Made by a program: the position numbers and the translations under genes. This document shows, one piece after another, positions 46,206-58,500 of a DNA stretch of 64,000 nt. The DNA is from Trema orientale (lineage: Eukaryota > Streptophyta > Magnoliopsida > Rosales > Cannabaceae). Position 1 is the first letter of the stretch. The number at the start of each line of letters is the position of its first letter. The notes below the pieces were generated by a model. That model worked only from the letters and a program-made list of their open reading frames with translations, made no database searches and was not told the origin of the DNA. The DNA is taken from assembly GCA_002914845.1 (NCBI GenBank), contig JXTC01000008.1, positions 744,300-808,299 on the forward strand, in the 5' to 3' direction.

Positions 46206-47801
46206 AGTGTTAGTTTGAAAATTTGAGTTTGCAGTGGAAGATTGGCCTAAGAACAATCAAAAATTTTCTCAAACTATTTGACTATATGAGTTCATAGTAT
46301 TAATCATTAAAAATGAAAAAAAAATAATGGAATAAATGAGATATCATACATCTTGTAGCCTATCAACGGATCCTAGCTTTTCTATCTACTAAACCAAGAT
46401 CTTCCAATCAAAACCTCAAACACCAAGAGCACTGAACAGAAACTCCCAATCTCACACTTTTATGAACTTGCAGTTTTCTCAGTACATGAGACTGCATGGT
46501 TTGTCTAGAGAATAAAAAATTTCTTTTCTGTCTCACTAGTTTTTGGAGACTCCAAAGAAAATAATACGTATATTTATTTTTTTGCTAGTCAACAAATTAA
46601 TCTAATTAATTAACAAAATAAAAAGAAAAAGCTAGTTGCCCATTTAATAGCCTCACACACCACTTGCTAGGGTTTTCCTTTCCTTGTGGCGTGTTGCACT
46701 CCTTCAGGAGGAGTGCTTCAAGTATGTCAGTTTCAAATTTTGTACCTGTGTAATTATCTCATAATTTGCTATTTTTAATTCAAAATTAAATATAAATGGG
46801 AAACTTTATCTCTCCAAAAATATTTAATTAATTAATTCAAATTTAATTAATTAATAGTAATACTTAATTATTATATGTTGTCAAAAAAACAATTCTTCTT
46901 GCCATAAAATTGTGTAATAAAAGATATATTGTAACATCCAATACGGTGTTTATAAGAGGTAGCATTGAGGACCTATGAACTTGTAATTCAAGTTCCACTA
47001 AATTTTGATAATTAATTAAACTTTTTAATTAATTTGTCTAATTTATTAATTCCAGTATTTCTCCACTAAAAATATGGAATTGCATTCTTAAAGTTACAGA
47101 ATTGATTTACTCAGAAAACAATGAGTAGTCAATCGCTTTAATCACTGCATAGAGTTCAATCATCTATAGATTTTTCTTTTACCTCTCCAATTACGTCTTT
47201 CTCCTCGTGTTCTGTTAATTCTCCAGTGATCAATTAATTTAGAACTCTAGTATAAATTCAGTACTTAAATTGTTCAAGTCTTGAATCAATACACAAGGAA
47301 ATCATCTTTCTAGCTTTCTTCTGAAAGGGATGGATTTTATATCTGTAAGTTATATTCCTAGCTATTTATCCCATTATGTTCTGCAGATACAAGTGATTCG
47401 ATCTATTTAAAAACAAACTTTAACAAATATGTCAAAAAATATAATACTTTAAATAAGAGTCTATAACTACTTAGGATTACGATTGTTCTAAATATGATCA
47501 TCTAGTGATATTATTTGAACTCTCAACAGTCAATGGAATTTTTATAAGATTCAAATCGTGTTTGGTCGAGTCCTATATAATCTTATTATATAAAGTACCT
47601 CCATTATGATGCCAACACATCAATAGTCCGAATAAGACTATTTTATTCTTAATATTAATGGATTGTACTAATAATATTTAATTAAAGATCACATACTTTT
47701 ATTAATTTGATCTTTAATTAATTATTATGGACTGTATTTAGTTTATTATCCATAAATTTAATCCCCATGCATATAACATTTATATACTAAATTCATGATC
47801 A
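46206..47801. other. LTR-like sequence, uncertain
   Basis: A start TGTTAGTTTGAAAATTTGAG followed by 'gcagtggaag' and the general make-up of the next 1.6 kb resemble plant copia LTRs, but no matching end or TSD was found. It may be a truncated LTR. A MITE (47811-48028) interrupts its right part, and the sequence seems to continue past it. Confidence 0.3.
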
Positions 47802-47810
47802 TATTAATAA

Positions 47811-48028
47811 GGATGATACTAGGTATACTAAGATTTGTACCAAATTTTTAATACTAATATATGTGGTATATAAATTGTCATTATTTAATTGGTGTATTTG
47901 AACTTATCACTAATATATTAATCACATTCACCAATTAAATGCTGATAATTCACATATCATATGATTCACATGCCATATATATTGATATTAAAAATTTGGT
48001 ACAAATTCTAGGATATCTAATATTATTC
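47811..48028. mobile_element. MITE with ~60-bp TIRs and 9-bp TSD (218 bp)
   Basis: TATTAATAA lies exactly on both sides (47802-47810 and 48029-48037). The ends GGATGATACTAGGTAT and, inverted, GAATAATATTAGATAT continue into a shared TTTGTACCAAATTTTTAATA, so the TIRs are about 60 bp. The 9-bp TSD fits Mutator-like transposition. There is no coding content. Confidence 0.85.
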
Positions 48029-48109
48029 TATTAATAAACTAGGCTTTTCTGGTAAATATAAGATATACAAAATATGCACAATTTCAAATAGAAAAATATG
48101 ATTTTATTT

Positions 48110-49300
48110 ATGTAGTAAAATATCCAAAATTACATGATGGGTACTAACCCTAAGAAAAAGCACATTCCCCAATGTCGGATTACACCTCCCAGCCTAATTT
48201 AGCCTCCCTCAAATGGAACTGACTCGTCCATATTCAATGTGTAATTAGGAAACATGGAGGTTGCCATCAAAAGGTTTGCATAGAAGGAGAGCATATGTAG
48301 TCTTTATTAGATTTCAAAACCCATGTCTTTTTGCCTATGCTGAAAAGGATATAAAATGAACATGAACTTCATTGTTATCATGAACCCATTTATTTTTATA
48401 GAAACATAGTAACCAAGAACGCCAAGCGAAAAACTCGAAGACCGACTTTGTTATTCTTAAAGAGAAACAGGAACTGTAACAATATGCTTCAAGCCTCCAT
48501 TGGCCCCTTTCTCCTGCAGATATATGGCTCTTATACATAGACATTTGTTACTCATGGGCCCATACCCTTTGAGTTTTTCTTTCGCGTCTCCAGAGGTTCA
48601 GATCTTAGAACTCCACTTTTAAAAGTTCTTAAGTGTAACTTGGTTCAAGGTTCGATTCCTTAAGACACGAAGAAATCTTTGAGGGCTATAGGGTCCGCAG
48701 AGAATAGTATGGATGAGTAATGACAATACCATATTTAAGAGCCACAAGTCTATGGGTGAAAGTGCCTCTATAAAGTGCCCAATAGAGGCTTAAAGAGGGG
48801 TCGTTACAAAGTTATCCAAGGAAAAAAAAAGGATGATCTCAGGCTAGACTAGGTTGCATTTCCATAGTCCAGTCGGAACTAAGTAAAGGATAATGGCGTG
48901 GCAAGTAGATTGTAAGGTGTCTTTGCACCAAGGATGGGAAATGGATACACATACTTGGTGTCTTGCTAAATTATAACGGGTACGCGCGTAAATAAATCTC
49001 ATTGGCCTTTTCCTGTGGCTCCTTCCCCATAAGATACTTCTCCAAGCTAGCATCCAGAAACTCCTTACTTTTAAAATATATAGCTTATAATAAATGTGAT
49101 AACTAATAAGAGAGAGTCTGCATTCCGAAAAATGCACCAACCTTGCGTTGCAAACATTGCTTGATTGAAAAAACTGATATCATGAAAGCCCAAACCCTCC
49201 TCCTCTTTCAGTCTACAAAGTTTGTTCCATGATGCCAGTGTAATTTTTTCCGCATCTTTTTTGTATATTGTATAAAGTCTACGAAGTTTATCGCATATAT
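48110..49300 (-). pseudogene. L1-type LINE relic (end of RT to RNase H)
   Basis: Minus-strand pieces lie in polyprotein order. LCRLKEEEGLGFHDISFFNQ followed by AMFATQGWC (about 49220-49130) is the signature near the end of the reverse-transcriptase domain. KEFLDASLEKY follows near 49065. FEFFAWRSWLLCFYKNKWVH (48445-48385) lies before RNase H, and a decayed G-(G/V)-VIR segment near 48185 marks the start of RNase H. Stops and shifts abound. A stretch at about 48570-48830 does not fit the LINE and may be a separate insertion. Confidence 0.6.
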
Positions 49301-51495
49301 AAGCTAGAATGGATTTTGAAACAACTCATGATATAAGTTGAAATTGACTATTCTACAGCTTTAATCTGTATCTCCTTACCTCAGAAGGGAAGGCATTTTA
49401 TTTCTATCCCTATAATTTATTCCACTCTTTATCCTTAATAGAGCCAAATAGTTTTCTCTTGTTTTTCAAGACAATAGAAGGTAAACTAGGATATTTGTCG
49501 TGACATATTGCATCCTCGGTATTGAAATTAATCAAAAGATATCACGTTCTGACCTTTGAAGAATTGCTAAATATTTTAAGTGGTAATTTTGTACTAAGTA
49601 ATACAAATAATGACATCTCCAACATTTGCTTTTCAAAAAATAAGTAGAAGCGTTAGCTAACTGAAATGAGAGTGGGTAAGAAAGGAGTTGGCAATTACAA
49701 CTAGCATATACAAAAATATCTGCTCTACTCTCTAGGATGTATATGACAAGATAATTTTCTCTAAAGTAATCTTTAGAAACATAATAGAAAATAGGGCTGA
49801 ATATATACATACATATAGCTATTCGTAGGCCTAAAATCAGTAAATATCCGAAATTCAAAAGTAATAGCCAAATCGATTAGATACCCATTAAAAATAAATA
49901 TAAAATTACCCTTGTCAAAACTCGTATTATTTATAATATTAAGATCCATTTGTTAGTTAAAAGAACTATTTGTTAATATTTATGAGCTCATAAAAATGAA
50001 ATTTACAGCCATTAAAGAGAAATTATCATTAAAAAGTACATTTCTTTTTTCTCTTAATATATCTATAAATGTGCTTGGTATATTTTTATATATACTATTT
50101 ATTATATTATTAATCACTATCTTCGTCAAAACCCACATTTTTTTTATAATTGATGTCTATTTATTAGGTAAGAAGCTTTTAAACTTCTTTTAACAATTAT
50201 GAGTTCATGAAATTGAATAAAATAAACTTTACTGCTATTAATAGGAAATCACCATTGAATAACACATCTCTTTTTTTTTTTTCCTCTTGGTATATTCATG
50301 TATGTATCCGATAGATTTGTATATATTACCAACTACACTAGTAGTACTACAATGTATCATTTTTTGAAGTTAGATATACTAAGCTTATAAATATATCTTT
50401 TACGATTAAAAGGAAATCTACCAAACTTAAAAACCTAACTAGATAAATTCCTTCTTATAAAAACCTAACCAGATATACCATGATTGCAAAGATATCCACC
50501 GAAAGTAAAAATCATAACATGATACGTCTAAAATATACCAAGTAAACCAAGAGAAAAAATAAGTGTATTATTTAATAGTACTAACCTATTAATAGTGGTA
50601 AAGGACAATAAAAAATGGCAAAAAAAAAAAAAATGGCAAAAAAAAAAAAAAAGAAAAACCTTAAAACTTCGTAACTAACAAACGGATATTTACCTATGAC
50701 AAATGTTTATTTAGCTATAAATCAGTAAATGGTGTAAATATACTAACACCATAAACTTTTAAAATATTTTACATAAATATATTGCTATTTACAAGATTTG
50801 TAACTTCTGAGAATAAAAAGTTATCTCTTAATTCAAGGATATACATGAAACGCACTAAAAAATATATCTATCCATCGTACAAAGTAGTCAAACGTTGAGA
50901 TATAGTCAACTTAAAGGAATTAGAGAGCTCAACTTGGCTTCCTTATTTGTTCTTCACCATCTTCTATTGTGTGTGTGTGTTTGAATAATTTTACTGGTTC
51001 TCAACATACCTATTTAAAGTTTCATCGTAATAACTTCAATGTTTGCATGGTTGTTTCTAAATTTCTAACCAAAAAAATAAATAAACAAACAAACACAAAA
51101 GAATAATGCTACACATTCTACCTCATATTCCACCTTTTCAATATTACTTAATGTGACATATGATTTATCATCATACAAGTGGTGAATAATATTCATCTTA
51201 TTTATGATAGGTTTCAATTAATCAGTTGAATTGTGGAAACTCATTTAATATGTCAGATTGTATTAAAAAAAAATGGTAAACTAAGTGAAATCCCTAATAC
51301 TATCAACACTAAACAAAAACAAAGCTTAAACCACTTTTTTCCCTAAAAACAAAAAAACAAAACAAACAAACAAACAAAAAAATTAAACAAAGTTTAAACC
51401 AATTTTCACTAGCCCCCTGTAGTCTCTACTTGTGCTGTGAATTGGGAAGCATAGGTCGACTAGCATTTGCCCGGTACCCTGATTAGTTCTAAAAG
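49301..51495. other. A+T-rich spacer, nothing recognised
   Basis: Several A-runs (50622-50652 holds two, as 'aaaatggcaaaaa' repeats) and short open frames without coding character. 49940-50200 and 50200-50380 share weak similarity ('tatgag(c/t)tcat(a/g)aaa(a/t)tgaa', 'cattaa(a/t)ag'), suggesting an old duplication. Confidence 0.4.
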
Positions 51496-52086
51496 TGGGT
51501 TATTATTATTTTTAAAAAAAACCTTTAAATTATTTATTTTAGCAAAAATATTCTTGAGTTTTTCATTATATCAAATAAAACCTTGAATCTTTTTAATTTT
51601 AGCAATAAAAACATTGGGTTTCTTATTATATCAAATAAAATCTTGACATTTTGAAATTAATTAAATTGAATCTAAAACAGATAATAAATTAATATATATA
51701 TAACATGATAAGGAAATTACTTTATTTTTAAGTATTCCATACTCATAAACTATTTTTTTTATAATTTATTTTAACTAAAAAAGGTCAATCATTTCAATCT
51801 AAAATGATATAGTTTTTGCCTAATTGGGGTACTAATCAATATAAATAGCCATGCATAGTCACATATGACATTATACACTAGCGAAAAATGGGTAATTTGA
51901 CTTATTTTATAAGCTAATTTGATTCGATTTTATAATCTAAAGGTTTTATTTGACATAACTAAAAACTCATAGTTTTTTTTTTTGGCTAAAATTAAACAAA
52001 AGACAAGGTTTTTTTTTATAAAATTATAAACTCAGGGTTTTTTTTGCTAAAATTAAAAAACTCGGGGTTTTTTCAATAATAATCCG
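51496..52086. mobile_element. MITE-like element with long inverted ends (591 bp)
   Basis: The left TGGGTTATTATTATTTTT and the right end inverted (CGGATTATTATTGAAAAA) match well. The TIRs continue through AAACC, TTTTAGCAAAAA and a CTTGAGT/CCTGAGT phrase. The flanks TTCTAAAAG (51487-51495) and CTCTAAAAT (52087-52095) agree at 7 of 9 positions, consistent with a worn 9-bp TSD. It ends about 0.5 kb past the stop codon of the kinesin gene. Confidence 0.6.
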
Positions 52087-52568
52087 CTCTAAAATCTAAA
52101 TTCTAAATTCTAGATTATTTGTTACCAAATTAACGTGTAAAATCCACACTTAGCTGGGTTGTTCAGGTTCATTATTAAGCCTATGTATTTGTAAGATAGA
52201 TAAAAAGAAAGAACAGTGAGCAACCCTTCCTTTGCTAACATAACCTGCAGGCTAGTTCTTTCAATATGGTCAATGGTCATATGTAATAAGCTCGCTGCAC
52301 CATTGCCATTGTCCATTGCTAACCATCAACATTTCTTACGAGGAAAATGGTTCCAGTGTTCCACACTAACAGTGACATTTTGAACACATCATTTACTATG
52401 ATACAAGCCATTCAATGAACAGGGAGAATTTAAAATAATGGAAACAGATATGAGCACAACTAGCATTGTTGGCTCATCCAAAATCAACATAGCAATGATT
52501 TTTAATTACAAGTGTAAGAATAACAGATTGTGGAAATACAGTCACAGTAATGACAATATACCAAGGAA
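52087..52568 (-). other. Downstream region and 3' UTR of the kinesin gene
   Basis: The sequence past the stop codon is of balanced composition to about 52180 and then A+T-rich. There is no frame of note on the plus strand. A short Met-started frame on the minus strand (52316-52122) is not supported by anything else. Confidence 0.35.
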
Positions 52569-55500
52569 CTAACTGTCTGAACTGCTTTCTCCCAGCAATA
52601 ACTTTGCCTCTACAACAGATGTTCTTACACTTTGTAGCTCTTGTTCTATCTCTTCTGATACAAAACCAGAACGAGAACCCGTGTCCAGTAACTGGGTTGT
52701 CTTCTCAGCAGCCATAGCCTTGGCTTTTTGTAACTCTTGTATTCTTCTTGAATCTAGCAGCAATTCTTCCTCCAACATTTTCATCTCGGCCTCCTTCAAA
52801 TCTGCTTCAAATAGATGCTGCTGGTATTCAAGAATCATACTTTCGATTTCAACATTTCCATTTTCTTTCATCTCCAGCAGTGTCTTCTTCTCCTGCAGTA
52901 TACCTTGGAGGGCAAGCTCCATTTCTTCAACAGACATAGAACCTTTCTGTATCTCAACTTCAACAGCTTGCATTGCCTCATCTGCTTTCATAGATTTCCT
53001 GTTCAGATCCTCAAGTTCCCTTCTTATGACCCCAAGTCTTTCTCGCGATAGCTTCACCTCAGTTTGTAGCTTGGTTTTCTCTTCCTCTGACTTCAGTAAC
53101 TCCGAAGCTTTGCCTCCCAACTGCCAATTCTTTTGTGAGGGGTCCACATTCTCAATGTTATCTATAGCAAAAAGAACCTTTTCATTCTCATGTTTCTGGT
53201 TTTCTTCCTCCAGTTTCGACTTCAAACATGCAAGGTTGTTAATCAATTCAACTTCAGATTGTTGAATCTTTCTCAAAGAAGCCTGAATTTCGAATTTCTT
53301 TGAGCCTAGATGGGCCAACTCTTTTTTCTTTTGGTCCAGATACACTGTTGAAGCTTTTACCCTTAGTGTTGCCCGAGCTTCTCGCTGTTCAAAGTAAGCC
53401 ACTGATGAAGAAAAGCTTGACAAGGAGTACTTGAGAGCCATTAACTTTTTCTTAATTAGAGCCATTTTTTCTTGGATTTCTAGAGAGTTGTGTTTGAGGG
53501 ATTCCAAGATTTGCTGCTTGGCATGGATGGCATCTTCCATTGCTTCAATTTCCCTCGAGAGCTTGCCTACCTCAGTGACTAATTTCTCCAGTGAGCTAAA
53601 CACAGTTATAGCTTGAGCAGAATTTGAAAGTTGCTTGTCTGCGCTTTCCAGTTTCATTCTAACCAAACTCAGATCTTCTGAAACCTTAGCTGTAAAGCTA
53701 TTTGACAGCTCTGTTCCCAAGGTAGACGGAGTTTCCACGTCAATCATATTTCTTGAATCTGGTTGAGTATTCACAAGACATAGGCCAGCTGAACCAGCTC
53801 TATCGTGTACATTCGGTCTAGAATCATCAGTCTCTTCAGTACACATATCTGTATCATTAGCTATAAGGGCATCATGCGTGTTCAGTCCAGGATGACAAGT
53901 TTGGTCCATTAAATCCCCTGCCTCCAACAACACAGGAGACTCACTTGTGTTTCCCTCTCCATCAACTTCAACAACCTTCTCTGCACAATCAAATTCTCTT
54001 TTGGTTGCAATGTTGTGCTCTCCACCAGAAGATAGAATTCGTTTGAGCTCATCCCTCTCCTGCATAGCTCTCTCATACAGACCCATCAATTTATCATTTT
54101 CTTCATGCATTTCCATAAGCTGGTGTTCTAAGTTCTCAACAACTGTGTTCATCTCGGCCTCTTTCTCTTTGCTGAGATTGATATCATCATTATTTTTCAT
54201 TTCAGTATGGTCTTGAGCACTCTGTGGGTCAGCAGTGCTTTTGTTATTGCATTCTGCTGCAGCCCGTTCATAGAGTTCGATGAGTTTGTTGTTATCTTCA
54301 ATCAAAACCTTAAGCTTCATACGCATTTCATCATTCTCTCTAGACAAGACAATTGCCGTCTCATGTGCCTCTGCTTCTCTTTGACTTGCCGCAGCAATGG
54401 CATCAACCATTGCTTTCAGCTCCATTTGATCACCAATGAGAGGCACTTCAGTTGACAAAGAAGGAGGTTCAACTTGTGCTGTTACTTCTTTTATTGCTTT
54501 GGAAGATCTTTCCTCTTCAAGATTTGTTACCAAATCTTTGACATTCCTGGAAGATTTAATAGTCAATTAACTGTAGATCATCGAACTAACAATTTCATCT
54601 TAATTTTACAAAAATATGAAGGAAAAAGGAAACGAAAGAAAATAGGAGAACTAAAGGGCTTTCAAGAATATTAGGTTTCATTTCTTAAAAAAGAATAAGT
54701 AGAAGAAAGAAAAAAGATCACAGCCACCATTAGCAAGAAAGAAAGTGAAAAAAACTCAAGTACGAGTACAACATATGAAATGTAAATGAACTTGAAAATG
54801 GTAATTAGATTGCTACATATACAACGTATATGACTAAACCATAAGAAGCACTACCTTTCCAATTTTTCTTTCTCTTCAAGGCAGAATTCTAACTTCTTTT
54901 TGAGAGCATCCATTTCAGCTTGGTTTTGAATGGCCTGCAAAAGATAAAATGCTATTAAAACAAAGAGAAATTCGAAAACCAATGTCATTGAGGAGGAATT
55001 TATATCTACTTTACCTGCATACGGAGAAATTCATTCTCCTCACTAATCGACGACTGCAAAGGCAATCCAGGCTCCTGTTCAAGAATTGAATTAAAAAATT
55101 GTTAAACCAGAATAAACATGATCTAACAGAAAACCACTAGGCAAAAGACAAATTGGGAACTGCTAAACCTCAATTTTCAGTAATGCAAATTTATTGCTCT
55201 GATGAAGAATATGCATTGACAAGAAAAGAGTTGAATCCATCAACAGAAAAGGAGGACTCAGAACGTAGCATGCGACACCTTATTAAATCTTAATGACTGA
55301 GTTGTCTGCTCTCTATGCATCATTTACATATGTACTATAATAATAGATTGTTGTAATGGCCACATAGCCAAGAATACAATTTTGATCTAAATTCTAGATT
55401 CAATTTAGATCCAAAGCGCGCACACATAAGAAAATAAAGGACATAAGTATTTAACGTATTCAACCCAATTGCGCCTCCATGAAAGACTGCTAGCAAGCAT

Positions 55501-58500
55501 TTTACTAAGAAAGAGAACAATTACAATATCACGAAGTTACAAAGAATATCTCTCTTATTGCCATCTTGGCTTCTCTCACTGTCTCTTTGTATTCAACTAA
55601 ATACAAGGTCTACTGGTTACAGAGTTTAAGAATAGACTAATCCCAATAGCGGCAGAAATATTAATTCCAATAAAAATTCCTACATTTGCATATTATATTA
55701 AGGAATCCTGGTACTACTCACTATACTAGTCCGACAAAAACTCTACCTAATCCTAACAAGCCAACTCATGATGAAGTAGGAAACATTTAATTAACAACCA
55801 TGTATAGATTCTACTAAATTTATATTATTTAGATTAGAATCTTTGATGGCCATAATTTATTCAGTAAAACTAAGTGAAAACTACATTGCTGAACAACCAA
55901 CAGCCTAAATGAAGTATATTATAACATGGATTTACGAAAGAGTGGAAGGAAAGGTGAACAAGCAACTTGGATAACTGTTCTAAATCTCACCTTGTTGGAA
56001 AACAACAGATTATCATCCTCATGAAGTTCTTCTATCATCACATTTGAATTTGTTTTCTAAAGCATAAGATTGATAAAAATTAGGCCAAATAAAAAACTTA
56101 ACAGAATAATTTTAGCATCAGATTCAATGAAAACTAGAAAGAACCTGAGCCATTGAGGATTCTGATTCATGCATCAGCTTCCAATCCAGAGCTTCTAGTA
56201 ACTGCATATCACTCACAGTAAAACTTAGATTAAAGAAAAGGGGGGTGGGGGGGGAGGGTGAAGGAAAGAAGAAAAGCATTAATTATGAGATTAAATTCAA
56301 GCCCTTGATATTAAATATTAAATTTGCATACCTTGTTCTGTAACACCATGATTTGTTCATTCATCGTTTCTCGTCCACCTTCCTCATAGAATGACTTTAA
56401 CCTGCGGTTGTTAGCATGTAAGCAACAGAAATTATAATAAATAAAATAAAATAATAAAAAAAAGGACTTCGTTGAGAGAAACAAAGAATAAAAAATATAA
56501 AGAGATTCTTGATTCCTGAAATACAAAGAGATATGGAGATGTCTTTAATGAATCACTGTTTTTGTGCTTTTGTCTTTTAGACAAAAAGTAGGTTTTTAAA
56601 AGGAAAAAAAATTCAAATTTTAAGTTATTTGGTGAAATCTAAGAACCTTTTGCTTAGTGAACACAGCTACTAGTTCCTCAAATTATAATAGTGACCAGTT
56701 ACAGGGAAATTCAACAAATTTACTTTTTAGATCAGTGTATTTTATTAAATACTGCGGCGCACACGTAAAGAATGAGGATTGACATGATAGGCTAATGAAC
56801 AATCCCTTCCGTCCTAGTTTAGTCCTATACTTTCAGATTTTCCATAGCAAAGCTTGTAACAAATTAGTTTCAGAACACAAACATATAAAATAAGGTTGTG
56901 CACAAATGCAAATCGTCAGGATTAAACAAAATAAGTTGAACATAGTAGCAAAAGAGATCAAGCTGCTTCACAAGTCCTTGCCTCCTAATTTCTTCTTTTA
57001 GTCTCAGATTTTCCATTGCAAATCTTGTCACTTCTTGGTTACGGTTCACCTGTGTCCGAAGGACCTCAATTTCCTTTAAATGCTCCTCCTTTTCTTTCAG
57101 CAAGTGTGTCTCAGCCGAAATCTTTCCAGAGGCAACAGCTTCCAGCCTCTTTATTCCAGCTTCACGAAACCGTAACCTCATTTTCAGACCTTGTATCTCA
57201 TCCTCCCTTTGCTTTGCCTAATTAACCAAGAAAGACAATAATCCCTTTAATTAGGTATCTCAAATGAGAATCTAATTGAAGAGAATCCCAGCACAGAGAT
57301 AGTAGTAAAAATGATTATATAAGTATTCTCAAAATAATGGAGAAAAACAAGCCTACTCTAAAGATACTATTCCAATACTATTACAGATATGTCTATGGTT
57401 GAGGAAGGTAATTTTAACGGTTGTCGGGAACATCAAAAGGAGTATTAATAGCTAAAAAGCAAGCAGCAACTAAGCTCATTATTAAAACTGATATAAGACG
57501 GTTCTTTATCACATACCAGTTGCATAATTGCCTGATTCTCAGCAGTTAATGCTTGCAGTGCAATGTCTTTATCCTTTTCCCTCCTGAAAGCCCCAACAAG
57601 GGCAACTTCATAATCTTTTTTCTGCACATACAATAGCTCAATTACGAACTAGAAATACAAAAGCATATAATTTTTTCAAGCTTGAGGAAAATTGATATAC
57701 CTGAGACATCCTTTTGCCAGAAGTTAGTGGACTGAATGACCCATTAAGTCCTTCCCACTTAAAACATCCAGGTGATCCTGGAAAGCTCACTGCCAGGGTA
57801 TCATTATCATGACTTTCACCCCCTCCATTCACTAATCCTTGTAACCGGGATACTTCTTTCTGAAAAGAAAATGAGAAAAGTGTAAGCTAAAATAACAGCT
57901 GAAAATTGCAACAACAAGATATGGACCAATAGTACCAGAAAATTGTTAAACTGGTTAATCTCAATAAAAGATTCAAATGAATCGCAACTATTATCTCAGT
58001 GACAGAAAGCAACATTATATGTGACATACATATTAAATTTGACCTTATAAGGGGAAAGGCAGAATAATATCTACATTGAGGAGGCAAGATAGCCTGTTGG
58101 TAAAATTTGTAGAGCATTATGATATCCATATTTGCTTTGAACCTTCTCTTTTATTATTACTTTATTTTACTTCTAAGGGACAATAAAAGCACAATCCCCT
58201 GTGGCCTTTAAAATAAAATAAATTGAAAGAGAGGAGAATATGCACTAGGGTAAAAGTCAGGGGAAGATTTCATGTTCAGCATGTGAGCTGAAAATAAAAG
58301 CAAAATCAAAACTCAAATATACTTTGTTGATAGGTAGTAAAATGATGAATCCATCTGCAACATAAGGCGAACATTCATTAATCTAGTAGCTTCCACCAAA
58401 CTTATTTTGTATAATTTTTTAAAGCATAAAATTCTTCTGTATATTTCAAAGCATAAATTTTTGCAAAAGAGATCTCAAAGAAAAAGTGAGCTCCCATTAC

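Noticed and set aside
52681-53265. 194-codon plus-strand Ser/Phe-rich frame
   Set aside because: Shadow of the kinesin coiled-coil exon (Glu/Lys codons read in reverse).
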